Part shown: positions 18,245 through 27,225 of the stretch, one piece after another
Numbering within the stretch: the stretch's first letter is position 1
Layout: each line of letters opens with the position of its first letter
From: Hirschia litorea
Lineage (GTDB): Bacteria; Pseudomonadota; Alphaproteobacteria; Caulobacterales; Hyphomonadaceae
Direction: 5' to 3'
Assembly (NCBI RefSeq): GCF_042665075.1
Contig: NZ_JBHTBR010000005.1
Coordinates: 868,001-932,000, forward strand
DNA length: 64,000 nucleotides
The notes under the pieces: generated by a model
The model's database searches: none
What the model was told of the DNA's origin: nothing
Seen by the model: the letters and a program-made list of their open reading frames with translations, nothing else
Program-made: the position numbers and the translations under genes

Positions 18245-19531
18245 ATGTCACGACTCGGGGATATATCTGCATTTGTATCACGCGTAGTTTTGTTTACTGC
18301 TGTGGGTGTCTCATTTGCAATTGCAGGTGAGGCGGATGACGGCATTGAGACGCCGTCCAAACCTGTCGCGACAGGTGAATTGTCTGCACCGACACTCGCG
18401 CCGCGACCTCCTTCATTGATAGACTTAAACTATGTGAATGCACGTGTAGAAGATTTGATGAAAGAAGACCAAATGGTCGGCTTTGCGATTGCGATTGTGG
18501 ATCGCGGTGAAATGTCTTTCGTCAAAGGATATGGCAATGTTTTCCCGGGTGGTCCGCAAGTCAATAAAGATACTGTTTTTCGTTGGGCGTCCTTGTCTAA
18601 AGGTATGGCGGGTACACTGGCTGGTATTTTAGATAATCGCGGGCAGATGGATCTGAAGGCTCCGGTTTCAAATTATAAAACCACTCTGCGCTTACCTGCG
18701 AATGGAACGGCGAAAGTTAAGGTGGAAGATCTGCTATCGCATCAACTAGGTATCGTGCCCAATGCATATGATACACGTTTGGAGGACGGGGTTGATCCAC
18801 AAATCATCCGCAAAGATCTCGGTAAACTAAAAAACATATGCCCACCCGCAGATTGTCACTCCTACCAAAACGTTGCCTTTGATGCGATTTCTGAAATAGC
18901 AGCTGATGTGACAGGTAAGTCTTATCAAGAATTGGTCACGGAAAACATTCTGCAACCACTGGGGATGACATCGGCGAGCCTCACACGTGAAGAGCTTATT
19001 CAGTCAGGGAATTATGCATTTCCATTCGGATATTCGCGGGGCATTTCTATGGTCGCCCCTGTGGAGTTGAACGACAACTATTACAAAGTCCCCGCAGCAG
19101 GCGGCATGAATTCCTCTATCGAAGACTTAGCACGCTACATGCAGGCGCAAATGGGACTCGCCCCGAATGTCTTGCCACCAGAAGTGCTCGACAAAATACA
19201 CGCACCCAAAGCAGCAACATGGAAAGAGCGCAACCGTATGCGTCGCCAATCCTCACACATCACCCATGCAGATTATGCCTTAGGGTGGCGCGTATATGAT
19301 TATGAAGGCCGGAAATTGGTCGGGCACAGGGGCGCAGTGCGCGGATATAGGGCGATGATTTTGTTTGATCCAGAACTGGATACAGGCATTGCTGCGCTTT
19401 GGAATTCTTCAACGAGCATGCCTGTAGGACTTCAGTTTGAAGTCATGGATATGGCCTATGGCTTAGAGCCCCAGAAATGGATGAAACTTAGCTCTCAAGG
19501 TGAGGATGAGCTTACCACGTCTGGGGACTAA
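18245..19531 (+). CDS. serine hydrolase, beta-lactamase class C / penicillin-binding protein type
   Basis: 428 residues with an N-terminal signal sequence (VVLFTAVGVSFAIAGEA). The SxxK nucleophile is SLSK in FRWASLSKGMAG, the second motif is YQN in HSYQNVAFDAISE, and the third is HRG in KLVGHRGAVRGY. This is the set of class C beta-lactamase-like peptidases/esterases acting in the periplasm. HxG in place of KTG favours an esterase or peptidase over a true beta-lactamase. Two cysteines (CPPADC) may form a disulphide. Confidence 0.88.
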   Translation: MSRLGDISAFVSRVVLFTAVGVSFAIAGEADDGIETPSKPVATGELSAPTLAPRPPSLIDLNYVNARVEDLMKEDQMVGFAIAIVDRGEMSFVKGYGNVFPGGPQVNKDTVFRWASLSKGMAGTLAGILDNRGQMDLKAPVSNYKTTLRLPANGTAKVKVEDLLSHQLGIVPNAYDTRLEDGVDPQIIRKDLGKLKNICPPADCHSYQNVAFDAISEIAADVTGKSYQELVTENILQPLGMTSASLTREELIQSGNYAFPFGYSRGISMVAPVELNDNYYKVPAAGGMNSSIEDLARYMQAQMGLAPNVLPPEVLDKIHAPKAATWKERNRMRRQSSHITHADYALGWRVYDYEGRKLVGHRGAVRGYRAMILFDPELDTGIAALWNSSTSMPVGLQFEVMDMAYGLEPQKWMKLSSQGEDELTTSGD

Positions 19532-19537
19532 TAGGTT

Positions 19538-21364
19538 TTAACTGCCTGAAAATTGTAATTCTGCAAGGTGTGCATAAATGCCGCCTTGCGATACGAGACT
19601 TTCATGGTCGCCTTCCTCAGCGACGCGTCCTTTATCCATAACAACAATGCGGTCAGCGCGCCTTACCGTGGCGAGACGGTGGGCAATCACGAGTGTTGTG
19701 CGCCCGTCAGAAGCTTTATCGAGCGCGGCTTGTACCAAGCGCTCATTTTCTGCGTCCAACGCGCTGGTTGCTTCATCTAGCAGCATAACGGGTGCATCAC
19801 GTACCAAAGCGCGCGCGATAGCAACGCGTTGGCGCTCACCCCCAGATAGGTTTTTGCCACGACCACCGAGTTCAGCTTGTAACCCTTTTTTAGTCTCAAG
19901 AAAACGCCAAGCCTCTGAAGCTTTCAATGCATTTATAATTTCTTCGTCGGTTGCTTTGGGGGAAGCAAATTTCAAATTGTCTGCTGCTGAACCTGAAAAG
20001 AGGGCCGCCTCTTGAGGTACATATCCAAATTGAGCGCGCCAGTCTTGGGGCGTAACGGCCCGTGCATCCATGCCATCAAGTAAAATTGCGCCTGATTGAG
20101 GATCGTAAAAACGCAGTAGCATACGAAATACTGTTGATTTACCTGCCCCTGATGGGCCGACAAGCGCAACTGTTTCGCCTGATTTTATTTTAAGATCGAA
20201 TTTGTCCAATGCGGCGGCGTTTGTATCGGTAGGATAGGAGAATGATACTTGGTCAAATTGGACGGCACCTGTCACGGGTGAAGGCATAGCGCGAGGATTT
20301 TCTGGTGCGCGAATGTCTGGCTCTTCATTGAGGATTTCAGAACAGCGTTGAATAGCTCCTGATGTGCGCATGGCAGCATTAAAAACATCTGCAAGCATTC
20401 CAAACCCTGACACGCCTGAAAGGGCATACATGGAAAATTGTGCAAGCTCTCCAGATGTCATGCGTTCGGCCAAGACTTCTTGAATGGCAAGCCATGACAT
20501 GAAGGCTATTCCGGTAAATAGTCCAAAGATAACCGACCCAGACATAAGCGTTTGAGCACCAATACGGCGGCGCGCTGCCTGGAAGGCCGTTTCGCAAGCC
20601 ATGCGGAAGCGTTCCGCGCGCGTGGCTTCTTGTCCGTAGGCTTGCACCAGCTCTATAGCTTCAAGGCTCTCAGAGGCCTCTCCGGCTGCGTCAGCAATGC
20701 GGTCTTGCACCGCTGAGGAAAGTTTCCTTACACGCGTTCCAATAATGAACATCGGTATCATGACGAGGGGAACAGCTACAAACATGACACCTGTCAGACG
20801 CCAGTTCAAAATGAACATCATTATAAGCGCTCCTGTTAGGGAGAGAGCATTGCGCAAGAAGATGGATGCAGATGAGCCTAGAAAACTTTCTATCAGCGTC
20901 ACATCTGCCGTGAGGCGAGAAACAGCTTCACCAGAACGTAAGCTGGAATAATATCCAGAAGATAGATTGATAAGTTTTTTGTAGACGTCCGAACGTAGGT
21001 CTGCAGCGGCACGTTCTCCTAAGAGCGACATAAAATAAAAGCGCGCAGATGTCACAAGCGTCATGACGATCACAACACCGATGAAGGTCATGAAACCTTG
21101 GTTGATTGCGGGGATGTCATTGTTGGCGAGTCCATTATCGACAATGTCTCGCAACACAACCGGCAAGTAGAGTGTGATACCGACACCAGCAAGCAATAAT
21201 AAAAGGGCAGGCCAAAAAATGGCACCGCGTCCAGCAACATAGGGCCAAAGCTGAAGAAGAGGGCGCAGTTTCTTACTCTTAGGGCGATCAGGCAGTCCGG
21301 CACTGCCGCCACGCCGGGTTCCTGCTTTTCTATCTTGATCGGCTTGTGTTTGGTGTTCTGTCAT
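19538..21364 (-). CDS. ABC exporter, fused membrane and ATPase domains
   Basis: 608 residues. An N-terminal basic, disordered tail (about 40 residues) precedes a six-helix transmembrane domain (about 45-330) and a nucleotide-binding domain with Walker A GPSGAGKST, signature LSGGERQR, Walker B VMLLDEATSALD and the H-loop IAHRL. Half-transporters of this MsbA/multidrug type work as homodimers exporting lipids or drugs. The substrate cannot be read from sequence. Divergent from rpmE. Confidence 0.92.
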   Translation of the reverse strand: MTEHQTQADQDRKAGTRRGGSAGLPDRPKSKKLRPLLQLWPYVAGRGAIFWPALLLLLAGVGITLYLPVVLRDIVDNGLANNDIPAINQGFMTFIGVVIVMTLVTSARFYFMSLLGERAAADLRSDVYKKLINLSSGYYSSLRSGEAVSRLTADVTLIESFLGSSASIFLRNALSLTGALIMMFILNWRLTGVMFVAVPLVMIPMFIIGTRVRKLSSAVQDRIADAAGEASESLEAIELVQAYGQEATRAERFRMACETAFQAARRRIGAQTLMSGSVIFGLFTGIAFMSWLAIQEVLAERMTSGELAQFSMYALSGVSGFGMLADVFNAAMRTSGAIQRCSEILNEEPDIRAPENPRAMPSPVTGAVQFDQVSFSYPTDTNAAALDKFDLKIKSGETVALVGPSGAGKSTVFRMLLRFYDPQSGAILLDGMDARAVTPQDWRAQFGYVPQEAALFSGSAADNLKFASPKATDEEIINALKASEAWRFLETKKGLQAELGGRGKNLSGGERQRVAIARALVRDAPVMLLDEATSALDAENERLVQAALDKASDGRTTLVIAHRLATVRRADRIVVMDKGRVAEEGDHESLVSQGGIYAHLAELQFSGS

Positions 21365-21477
21365 CTTTTATTCTGCTCTAAGACCCAGTTAGGGGTTGAT
21401 AAATGCTGCTAAATCCGGTAAGCGCGCTGCTTCGATTTAAAAAAACTAAGACCAAGGCGTTTAAGGGCCACGTACCG

Positions 21478-21705
21478 ATGAAACAAGACGTACATCCGGA
21501 CTATCACTTCATTACTGTCAAGATGACAGATGGAACTTCTTACCAAACTCGTTCAACAATGGGTAAAGAAGGCGATACTCTACAGTTGGATATTGACCCT
21601 AAGACTCACCCAGCATGGACTGGTGGAAACCAGCACATGATGGACCGTGCAGGTCGTGTATCCCGCTTTAATGACAAATTCTCTGGTTTCATGAAAAAGA
21701 AATAG
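21478..21705 (+). CDS. rpmE: 50S ribosomal protein L31
   Basis: 75 residues: MKQDVHPDYHFITVKMTDG ... HPAWTGG ... RVSRFNDKFSGF, the L31 pattern. It contains no cysteine, so it is a zinc-free form; the four zinc-ligand cysteines of classical L31 are missing. The ATG at 21478 is chosen; the frame is open 25 codons upstream but that part is not L31-like. A strong terminator follows. Confidence 0.95.
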   Translation: MKQDVHPDYHFITVKMTDGTSYQTRSTMGKEGDTLQLDIDPKTHPAWTGGNQHMMDRAGRVSRFNDKFSGFMKKK

Positions 21706-21760
21706 ACCGATTTGGTTTAATTTCTAGATTGTTTCGGCAATCTCCAGAAAACAAGTTATA

Positions 21761-21797
21761 AAAAAACCCGCTGCAAAATTTGCAGCGGGTTTTTTTT
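21761..21797 (+). terminator. rho-independent terminator between rpmE and rcdA
   Basis: A long stem (ACCCGCTGCAAA with its complement) has A and T tracts on both sides, and can stop both convergent genes. Confidence 0.9.
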
Positions 21798-21815
21798 GTC
21801 TGAATTTTTCCAAAA

Positions 21816-22358
21816 CTATTTAGGGTCACGCCAAATTGCGAGTGGATCAAAAGCACCTGTGTCTGCTGCTGATTGAAGGCGTTCCATTTGACTCATAACA
21901 GGGTTGTCTGTCGGCGCTGGTTCAATAGCAAATAATTTTTTATCCAATCTCCATACACGGTCATACAAAGCGCGTGACCGTACAACGAGATCGAGCAATG
22001 CTTCGGGGAGATGTTCGACAGCGGACAGGCTGCGGAGTTCATTTGGTGGCGTCAGGCGAAACTTGTCTTCACCTGCTTCGTCAGATGTCATGTCACCTTC
22101 ACGCACAGCGCGTTGAACAACTAACCAGCTGGCAGATTGCATAAGACGTGTTGTCACTTCCATGCTTTCGGCCGCATATACGAGTGCGTGTTCTCTATCT
22201 AGCTGTCGACTTTCTTGGCGTCCAGGGCCATCAAGATAAGCTGCTGCTTCTTCCACAAGTCCCATACCTTCTTTGAAAAGACGGTCAAAAACTTCCGAAG
22301 TTGCAAATTCTGATACGCGATTTTTCCAGTCGTCGCCAATCATAGAAACAGATTTCAT
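21816..22358 (-). CDS. rcdA: RcdA-type regulator of CtrA degradation (DUF1465)
   Basis: 180 residues. FDRLFKEGMGLVEEAAAYLDGPGR, YAAESMEVTTRLMQSASWLVVQRAVREGDM and RSRALYDRVWRLDKKLF match the three-helix RcdA/DUF1465 family. In Caulobacter RcdA binds CpdR-primed ClpXP and, through PopA and cyclic di-GMP, delivers CtrA for proteolysis; it also tethers TacA directly. Genes for CpdR and TacA are both in this window. A 164-base upstream gap contains two GANTC sites. An in-frame ATG five codons downstream is an alternative start. Confidence 0.87.
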   Translation of the reverse strand: MKSVSMIGDDWKNRVSEFATSEVFDRLFKEGMGLVEEAAAYLDGPGRQESRQLDREHALVYAAESMEVTTRLMQSASWLVVQRAVREGDMTSDEAGEDKFRLTPPNELRSLSAVEHLPEALLDLVVRSRALYDRVWRLDKKLFAIEPAPTDNPVMSQMERLQSAADTGAFDPLAIWRDPK

Positions 22359-22446
22359 TCAGACACCCAATACTATTTTGACCTTCGGATACTATACACA
22401 ATCTCTCGCCCAAGGTCCGGACTATAGCCAAATACTATAACACATA

Positions 22447-22495
22447 GAGTCTTAGCTAAGTCTCTACATAGTGTTCAAATATGCAGGTGTGAGTC
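22447..22495. promoter_or_regulatory. two GANTC (CcrM-type methylation) sites upstream of rcdA
   Basis: GAGTC occurs at 22447-22451 and 22491-22495, within the rcdA upstream gap. GANTC is the CcrM target; with GcrA it controls cell-cycle promoters in Caulobacterales. Whether these sites act on rcdA is an inference. Confidence 0.35.
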
Positions 22496-22522
22496 CAGTT
22501 TTACGCTGTTAATATAGTGTAA

Positions 22523-22690
22523 TTATCCAAAAATCGCGTCTGCTGCGTCTTTCACCTGTTTCTTTTTGGCAATTTCAGCTTCGCAAAGTTTGATTTTCTC
22601 TTTGAGCGTTTCAATCTGATACCCCAATTCCTCAATCGACATTTCTTCTAGTGTTCTTGCTGGTTTTGCTTTTGGATCTTCATCAAACAT
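22523..22690 (-). CDS. DUF1192 family small protein
   Basis: 55 residues, starting MFDEDPKAKPARTLEEMSIE and continuing with ELGYQIETLKEKIKLCEAEI and a Lys-rich end. This is the DUF1192 pattern (a short helical hairpin with acidic start). It stands upstream of rcdA on the same strand, as commonly seen in alphaproteobacteria. Function unknown. The short length means it is easily missed. Confidence 0.88.
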   Translation of the reverse strand: MFDEDPKAKPARTLEEMSIEELGYQIETLKEKIKLCEAEIAKKKQVKDAADAIFG

Positions 22691-22810
22691 AAAGTGGCTC
22701 CCTGAAGCTATCTTTTGGAAACGTCATGTTATGGTAGGCGTTTTGTCATCTGACGTGAAGGCGTTTGGTGTGTCAAAATAAATAGAATTTATAGAATGAA
22801 GGAAAGCCTG

Positions 22811-23800
22811 ATGACCCAGAGCCATGTTCAGAGCGATCAAATGAAAACCATTAAGGTAGTAGAGGGGGGAGCACTGGAGTGGCAAACAGTGAGCAGGCCA
22901 ATACCATCCATTGATCAGGTCTGTATCAGAGTCGTCGCAGCAGGGGTGAACAGAGCGGATATTTTGCAGCGCAAAGGCATGTACCCGCCTCCAAAAGGCT
23001 GCCCTGATATTATGGGACTTGAAGTGTCTGGTTATGTTGAGGCTGTTGGCGAGGGTGTTGATGATTGGCAATTAGGCCAAGAAGTATGTGCTCTACTGCC
23101 TGCTGGTGGATATGCTGAATATGCCATTGCACATCATAGAAGTGTTATGCCTGTTCCCGAGGGCGTGTCTTTACAGGAAGCCGCGTTGCTCCCCGAGGCA
23201 GTTCTGACTGTATGGGCAAATGTCTTTGATATAGCAGTTTTACATCCTGGTGAGACGTTGTTTGTACAAGGAGGTGCATCCGGGATTGGCACCACAGCTA
23301 TTCAAATGGCCAAAGCTATGGGAGCGAATGTTTATGTTACAGCAGGCAGCGATGAAAAATGTAAAGCCTGTATCGAGTTGGGAGCTGATGGGGCATTCAA
23401 CTACAAAACAAGTGATTTTGAAGAAGAGTTAAAAGCTGTTGGCGGCGCTGACGTTATTTTAGACATGGTGGGTGGTGATTATTTGCCTAAACATATCAAT
23501 GCATTGAATTTTGGAGGAAGGTTGGTTCACATAGCTGCTCAAGGCGGCCTTAAAGGAGAGGTAAATATCCTTAAAGTCATGATGAAGCAGTTAAGTATTA
23601 CTGGGTCAACTTTAAGGGGGCGCAATGATATAGCGAAGATGCATTTAGCAAATATGGCTGTTGAAATAGTTTGGCCGTGGGTAGCGAGCGGGCAGGTGAG
23701 GCCGGTTGTAGATTCTAGATTTGCTATGCAGGAGGCTGAAAAAGCACATGACCGCATGACGAGTGGTGAACACATCGGTAAAATCATGTTGACGTTGTAA
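22811..23800 (+). CDS. NAD(P)H-quinone oxidoreductase, zinc-free PIG3-like family
   Basis: About 329 residues of the medium-chain dehydrogenase fold without zinc ligands. AAGVNRADILQRKGMYPPP is the PIG3/quinone-reductase signature and VQGGASGIGTTAIQMAKAMGA the NADPH-binding motif. It reduces quinones with NADPH, probably in detoxification. The ATG at 22811 with AAGGAAAG in front is preferred over the ATG five codons upstream (22796). Confidence 0.9.
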   Translation: MTQSHVQSDQMKTIKVVEGGALEWQTVSRPIPSIDQVCIRVVAAGVNRADILQRKGMYPPPKGCPDIMGLEVSGYVEAVGEGVDDWQLGQEVCALLPAGGYAEYAIAHHRSVMPVPEGVSLQEAALLPEAVLTVWANVFDIAVLHPGETLFVQGGASGIGTTAIQMAKAMGANVYVTAGSDEKCKACIELGADGAFNYKTSDFEEELKAVGGADVILDMVGGDYLPKHINALNFGGRLVHIAAQGGLKGEVNILKVMMKQLSITGSTLRGRNDIAKMHLANMAVEIVWPWVASGQVRPVVDSRFAMQEAEKAHDRMTSGEHIGKIMLTL

Positions 23801-23881
23801 AACCAGATTGTCGAAAATGTTCCGCTTTGGGAATTCACAAATCCACCAAATATGCGTATACTGATCGCAACTAACGTTTTG

Positions 23882-23926
23882 TCTCATGTCTTATGAGATC
23901 AAACCGCCCGGCCCAAGTGCCGGGCG
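23882..23926 (+). other. two tandem hairpins in the trcR 5' leader
   Basis: First hairpin: TCTCAT and ATGAGA arms around a 5-base loop (23882-23898). Second: perfect 8-base arms CGCCCGGC and GCCGGGCG (23905-23926) around 6 bases, then AAATTGTTTTT. The second could terminate the upstream oxidoreductase transcript or act as an attenuator; the trcR ribosome site GGAGG begins ten bases later. Confidence 0.45.
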
Positions 23927-23948
23927 AAATTGTTTTTGGAGGCGACTA

Positions 23949-24683
23949 ATGGCCAATATTCTTATGCCTAAAGCAACAGCTGTATGGCTTGTTGACAACA
24001 CTGCACTGACGTTTGAGCAGATCGCTGATTTTTGTGAATTGCACCGTCTTGAAGTCAAAGGCATTGCGGATGGTGAAGTTGCAGAACACATGCGCGGCGT
24101 GGACCCAGTGTCACGTGGTGAGTTGACGCGTGCCGAAATTGAGCGCGGTGAAAAAGATCCAAACCACGCTTTGAAGCCGGCATCTCCTAAGTTTGATAAA
24201 GTTGTTGCGCCTCCTAAGCGTAAAGGCGCGCGCTATACGCCAGTATCGCGTCGTAGTGATCGTCCAGATGCGATTTCTTGGTTCTTGCGCCACCACCCCG
24301 AAATTTCGGATGCTCAAATTTCTAAAATCATCGGTACGACCAAAAATACGATTGAGGCAATCCGTACTAAGTCTCACTGGAATACTGAAAACTTGAAACC
24401 AGTAGATCCTGTGACATTGGGACTATGTACTCAAATTGAACTTGATGCATTGGTAGCTAAAGCTTCTTCTAAGCGTAGAAAAATGGAAGAAGATCGAGAG
24501 ATTGGTGCATTGGGTGCAGGTATCGACATGGTGAAAACGGGTGACGACGGCAATGTTGAAGTTGCTGATCCGTTTAGAGGTTTTGGTTCAAGACCTACGC
24601 AAGATGATAGCAAGGGTGCAGATGAACCAAATGCGGATGACGTGTTTGCGAATTTCGGTAAATCATCAAGTGATGACGAATAA
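23949..24683 (+). CDS. trcR: cell-cycle transcriptional regulator TrcR (DUF1013)
   Basis: 244 residues beginning MANILMPKATAVWLVDNTAL, the invariant start of the DUF1013 family. A helix-turn-helix-like segment (FEQIADFCELHRLEVKGIADGE) is followed by a linker and a second one (HHPEISDAQISKIIGTTKNTIEAIR), and an acidic disordered tail. The family is named TrcR in alphaproteobacteria and is associated with RNA polymerase and cell-cycle control. Start fixed by GGAGG seven bases upstream. Confidence 0.88.
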   Translation: MANILMPKATAVWLVDNTALTFEQIADFCELHRLEVKGIADGEVAEHMRGVDPVSRGELTRAEIERGEKDPNHALKPASPKFDKVVAPPKRKGARYTPVSRRSDRPDAISWFLRHHPEISDAQISKIIGTTKNTIEAIRTKSHWNTENLKPVDPVTLGLCTQIELDALVAKASSKRRKMEEDREIGALGAGIDMVKTGDDGNVEVADPFRGFGSRPTQDDSKGADEPNADDVFANFGKSSSDDE

Positions 24684-24701
24684 GTACCATATTTGATTTA
24701 A

Positions 24702-24742
24702 AAAGAGGGGCTGGATGTCGTATTATCTAGCCCCTCTTTTTT
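24702..24742 (+). terminator. rho-independent terminator after trcR
   Basis: An 11-base stem AAAGAGGGGCT with its complement, enclosing GAT/ATC, is followed by six Ts. Confidence 0.9.
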
Positions 24743-24769
24743 GTGGTATTATAAAGGTTGTATTGAGGT

Positions 24770-25558
24770 TTAACTTTCCTCTTCATCCTTTAGGTTGCAA
24801 ACGCCGTTTAGAGTTGAGCGTCCACCATCTAAGATTATAGACTGCCCAGTCATGTTTGCGGCCCCATCACTGGTTAGGAAAGCAACGGCCTGTGAAATTT
24901 CTTCGGCAAAGGAGTGGCGCCCTAAGGGTGTGCGTTCTTTTAGCCAAGGTTCTTCGTTTTCTGCGCGTGGGCGAACGGCAATAATAGCATTTGTGCGGAT
25001 ACGTTGAGCCGCTAGATCAATTGTAGCCGCTTTTGCTGCGGCAAGTGCCATGGCCTGTGAAACATGCTGTGAGTATGCTCCAGGGTCGCCGTAGAGGGCA
25101 CCCAAGCCAAAGACTTGAACAAAGCTTGGGTTTGCGGTTTTTGCGGCTGCAGGATCCATATCTTCCATTTGTTTGATCATTTGATCGCTAAAAATACGTA
25201 ATGCAGCTGTGATAGAGCGAGCGGGCGCTATGATCTTTTCTTCAAATTCCCCTACCTTTATATCGCCAAAGTTTTTAGCTGGGGGAAGTTCGGGTATGTG
25301 GCATACTGCATCGACGTGACCAAAAGCGCTCATCGCACCTGATAATATATTGTTCAGGCCTATGTTTGTTGTGATGGTAGAAGGGGAAAGCGTATCTACT
25401 TTATCACCCAGTGTTTCCTTGATTGCTTTGAGCGCTTTTGCATCAGTATCAGCTAAAAACACGGACCAGCCTTGCTGAGAAAAAACGCGCGCACACACGT
25501 TTCCAATACGTTTGGCCCCGCCAATAATGACGAGTGTGGGGTGTGAGGAGGTGGCCAT
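24770..25558 (-). CDS. SDR-fold protein, probably without the catalytic Tyr-Lys pair
   Basis: 262 residues with a Rossmann start LVIIGGAKRIGNVCARVFSQQG and a C-terminal SDR signature (AVAFLTSDGAANMTGQSIILDGG). In the place of YxxxK the sequence reads YSQHV, so the lysine is missing, and no serine is obvious in the preceding strand. The GGAKRIG start resembles pteridine-reductase/FolM-like SDRs. It may bind a nucleotide without being a dehydrogenase. Terminates toward trcR. Confidence 0.8.
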   Translation of the reverse strand: MATSSHPTLVIIGGAKRIGNVCARVFSQQGWSVFLADTDAKALKAIKETLGDKVDTLSPSTITTNIGLNNILSGAMSAFGHVDAVCHIPELPPAKNFGDIKVGEFEEKIIAPARSITAALRIFSDQMIKQMEDMDPAAAKTANPSFVQVFGLGALYGDPGAYSQHVSQAMALAAAKAATIDLAAQRIRTNAIIAVRPRAENEEPWLKERTPLGRHSFAEEISQAVAFLTSDGAANMTGQSIILDGGRSTLNGVCNLKDEEES

Positions 25559-25670
25559 GTATTCAGCTCCAGATTTGGGGAAGTTTCAGCAATGCATTTT
25601 TAATGCTGGAAACCAAAAACAGAGGAAGTGCTACGTCATCCTCTGTCTTCAGGTGTTCTAATACATCAAG

Positions 25671-26180
25671 CTATTGATTAGTTTTGTTTTCCTCAGGGGC
25701 ATTGGGTGCCTCATCTGAAGTCGTTGTCAGTTTTTCATCGCTATTTGATGTTTGTGCAGTTTCTGTTGGGCTTGTTGATTCAACAGTTTCATTTTTTACG
25801 TCAGATTCTTCTGTCGCTGCTGAGCTATAAGAATCGTCTTCGTTTGCGTCTTCGTGAAGTGAAACGTCCATCTCTTCCCACAACTCCTCGTCTTCATCAG
25901 ACCATAGGGTTTCGTTGAGAAGTGTAATGCGCTCATTCAAATTGTGTTGTGCGGCAAGGCTTTCGCTTAAGAGACGTACTATCATCCAGAGAGAAAGAGG
26001 TATCGCAATAGCTAAACCTGCTTGGAATATTGCGGTGAAGGGATTCCAAGTGAGTAAACTCCAAAGGGCACGTAAAAGTCCCATTGCAGCGAGTGCCGCC
26101 AAACAGACGGTTAGTAAAGTGTTTGCTGATTTTAGCATCCCTGGGGACAGCAATTGCTCAGGGTCTAATGGTCCACGCAT
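25671..26180 (-). CDS. small membrane protein with acidic tail (DUF4282-like)
   Basis: 169 residues. Two transmembrane helices (about 20-40 and 45-72) are followed by a short helix and an acidic, Ser/Thr/Glu-rich disordered tail of about 80 residues. The MRGPLDPEQLLSPGMLKSANTLLTVCLA start and helical pair resemble DUF4282 proteins. No catalytic feature; function unknown. Confidence 0.7.
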   Translation of the reverse strand: MRGPLDPEQLLSPGMLKSANTLLTVCLAALAAMGLLRALWSLLTWNPFTAIFQAGLAIAIPLSLWMIVRLLSESLAAQHNLNERITLLNETLWSDEDEELWEEMDVSLHEDANEDDSYSSAATEESDVKNETVESTSPTETAQTSNSDEKLTTTSDEAPNAPEENKTNQ

Positions 26181-26337
26181 GTTTCACAGCCTTTCATGTC
26201 ACTTATGCAAGCATATACCCACATAAGATGAAGAGAGAGCAAATACGAAGCCATTAAACGGATAAGAAAAACACAATTCTCCAAATAGGCGAATGCTGTC
26301 CGCCGTTTATTTTATGGGATGCGTAATAGTTTTAGGA

Positions 26338-26505
26338 TTATCCCGCTTTTAACGAGACGATTTCGTCTTTGATGCGAAGCTTTTTTCGCTTGAGATCTAG
26401 AATCTCTTGGTCTGGTGTGGAAGGGCTTTTTCGTTTGTCGTCGATCGTGACTTCTAGACGTTTATGACGTTCACTCAGTTCACGAATACGTGCGTCTGTG
26501 CTCAT
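26338..26505 (-). CDS. DUF465 (YdcH) family small protein
   Basis: 55 residues, starting MSTDARIRELSERHKRLEV and ending DLKRKKLRIKDEIVSLKAG, a helical hairpin typical of DUF465/YdcH. GAAGGAGG lies five to six bases before the ATG, an excellent ribosome site. A second, longer relative lies at 27226. Confidence 0.88.
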   Translation of the reverse strand: MSTDARIRELSERHKRLEVTIDDKRKSPSTPDQEILDLKRKKLRIKDEIVSLKAG

Positions 26506-26737
26506 TCAAACCTCCTTCATTGTGGAGACTAAAGTAAAACATAGAGTTTCGTAGAAGTCATCCTTTGACGGATCAAAAAAAGTTACATGCCTATTGTGGA
26601 GTGAATCTTCGTGTGTTTGGCGATGGTGTAATTTTTGGAAACTCAGATAGTATATCGATACCTGCGAAGTTGCTCTTCAGGACATTTGATTGGTTATTCG
26701 CCTCTTCGCCATGTGTGTCTGAAATTTGGATCATTCA

Positions 26738-27133
26738 ATGACAAAAACGTTCGTACTCGAAGGAGAAAGTATTACAGATATTAGCTCATTTTACGATGAG
26801 ATTAATCGAGTTTTTATGTGTGACGAAAACTGGGTGATAGGGGAGAGCTTAGATGCGCTTAATGATTTGTTTTATGGCGGTTTTGGTGCGATATCTGGCC
26901 GTAAAAATGTAAAATTAGTCTGGCGAAATATTGATGTAAGCAGAGCACATTTAGGTGTCGAAGCTACGAGGAATTATTACCTAGAAAAACTCAACCATCC
27001 TCAGCGGTATAAAGTTGAGAAAATCAAGTCGAATCTCGAAAAATTACGGAATGAAAATTCTGGATCAACCTACTTTGACCTGATTATCGAACTAATAAAT
27101 GGTCATAGTAATATTCATTTGGTTCCGGATTGA
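26738..27133 (+). CDS. barstar family protein without visible barnase partner
   Basis: 131 residues. The N-terminal part KTFVLEGESITDISSFYDEIN, then WVIGESLDALNDLFYGGF, matches the barstar fold, the inhibitor of barnase-type ribonucleases; the tail (about residues 85-131) is longer than in classical barstar (about 90 residues). No ribonuclease gene is adjacent. ATG at 26738 is used; a TTG four codons upstream is possible. The local region is AT-richer than its neighbours, which may hint at recent acquisition. Confidence 0.75.
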   Translation: MTKTFVLEGESITDISSFYDEINRVFMCDENWVIGESLDALNDLFYGGFGAISGRKNVKLVWRNIDVSRAHLGVEATRNYYLEKLNHPQRYKVEKIKSNLEKLRNENSGSTYFDLIIELINGHSNIHLVPD

Positions 27134-27225
27134 TGTGCTTGGAATGTGTGACCATCAGCTATTCCAAACCGATAGAGATTTTGGCTGGTTTTTCGTGAAT
27201 AGTAGTCAATAAGGAGAGATAAGTT

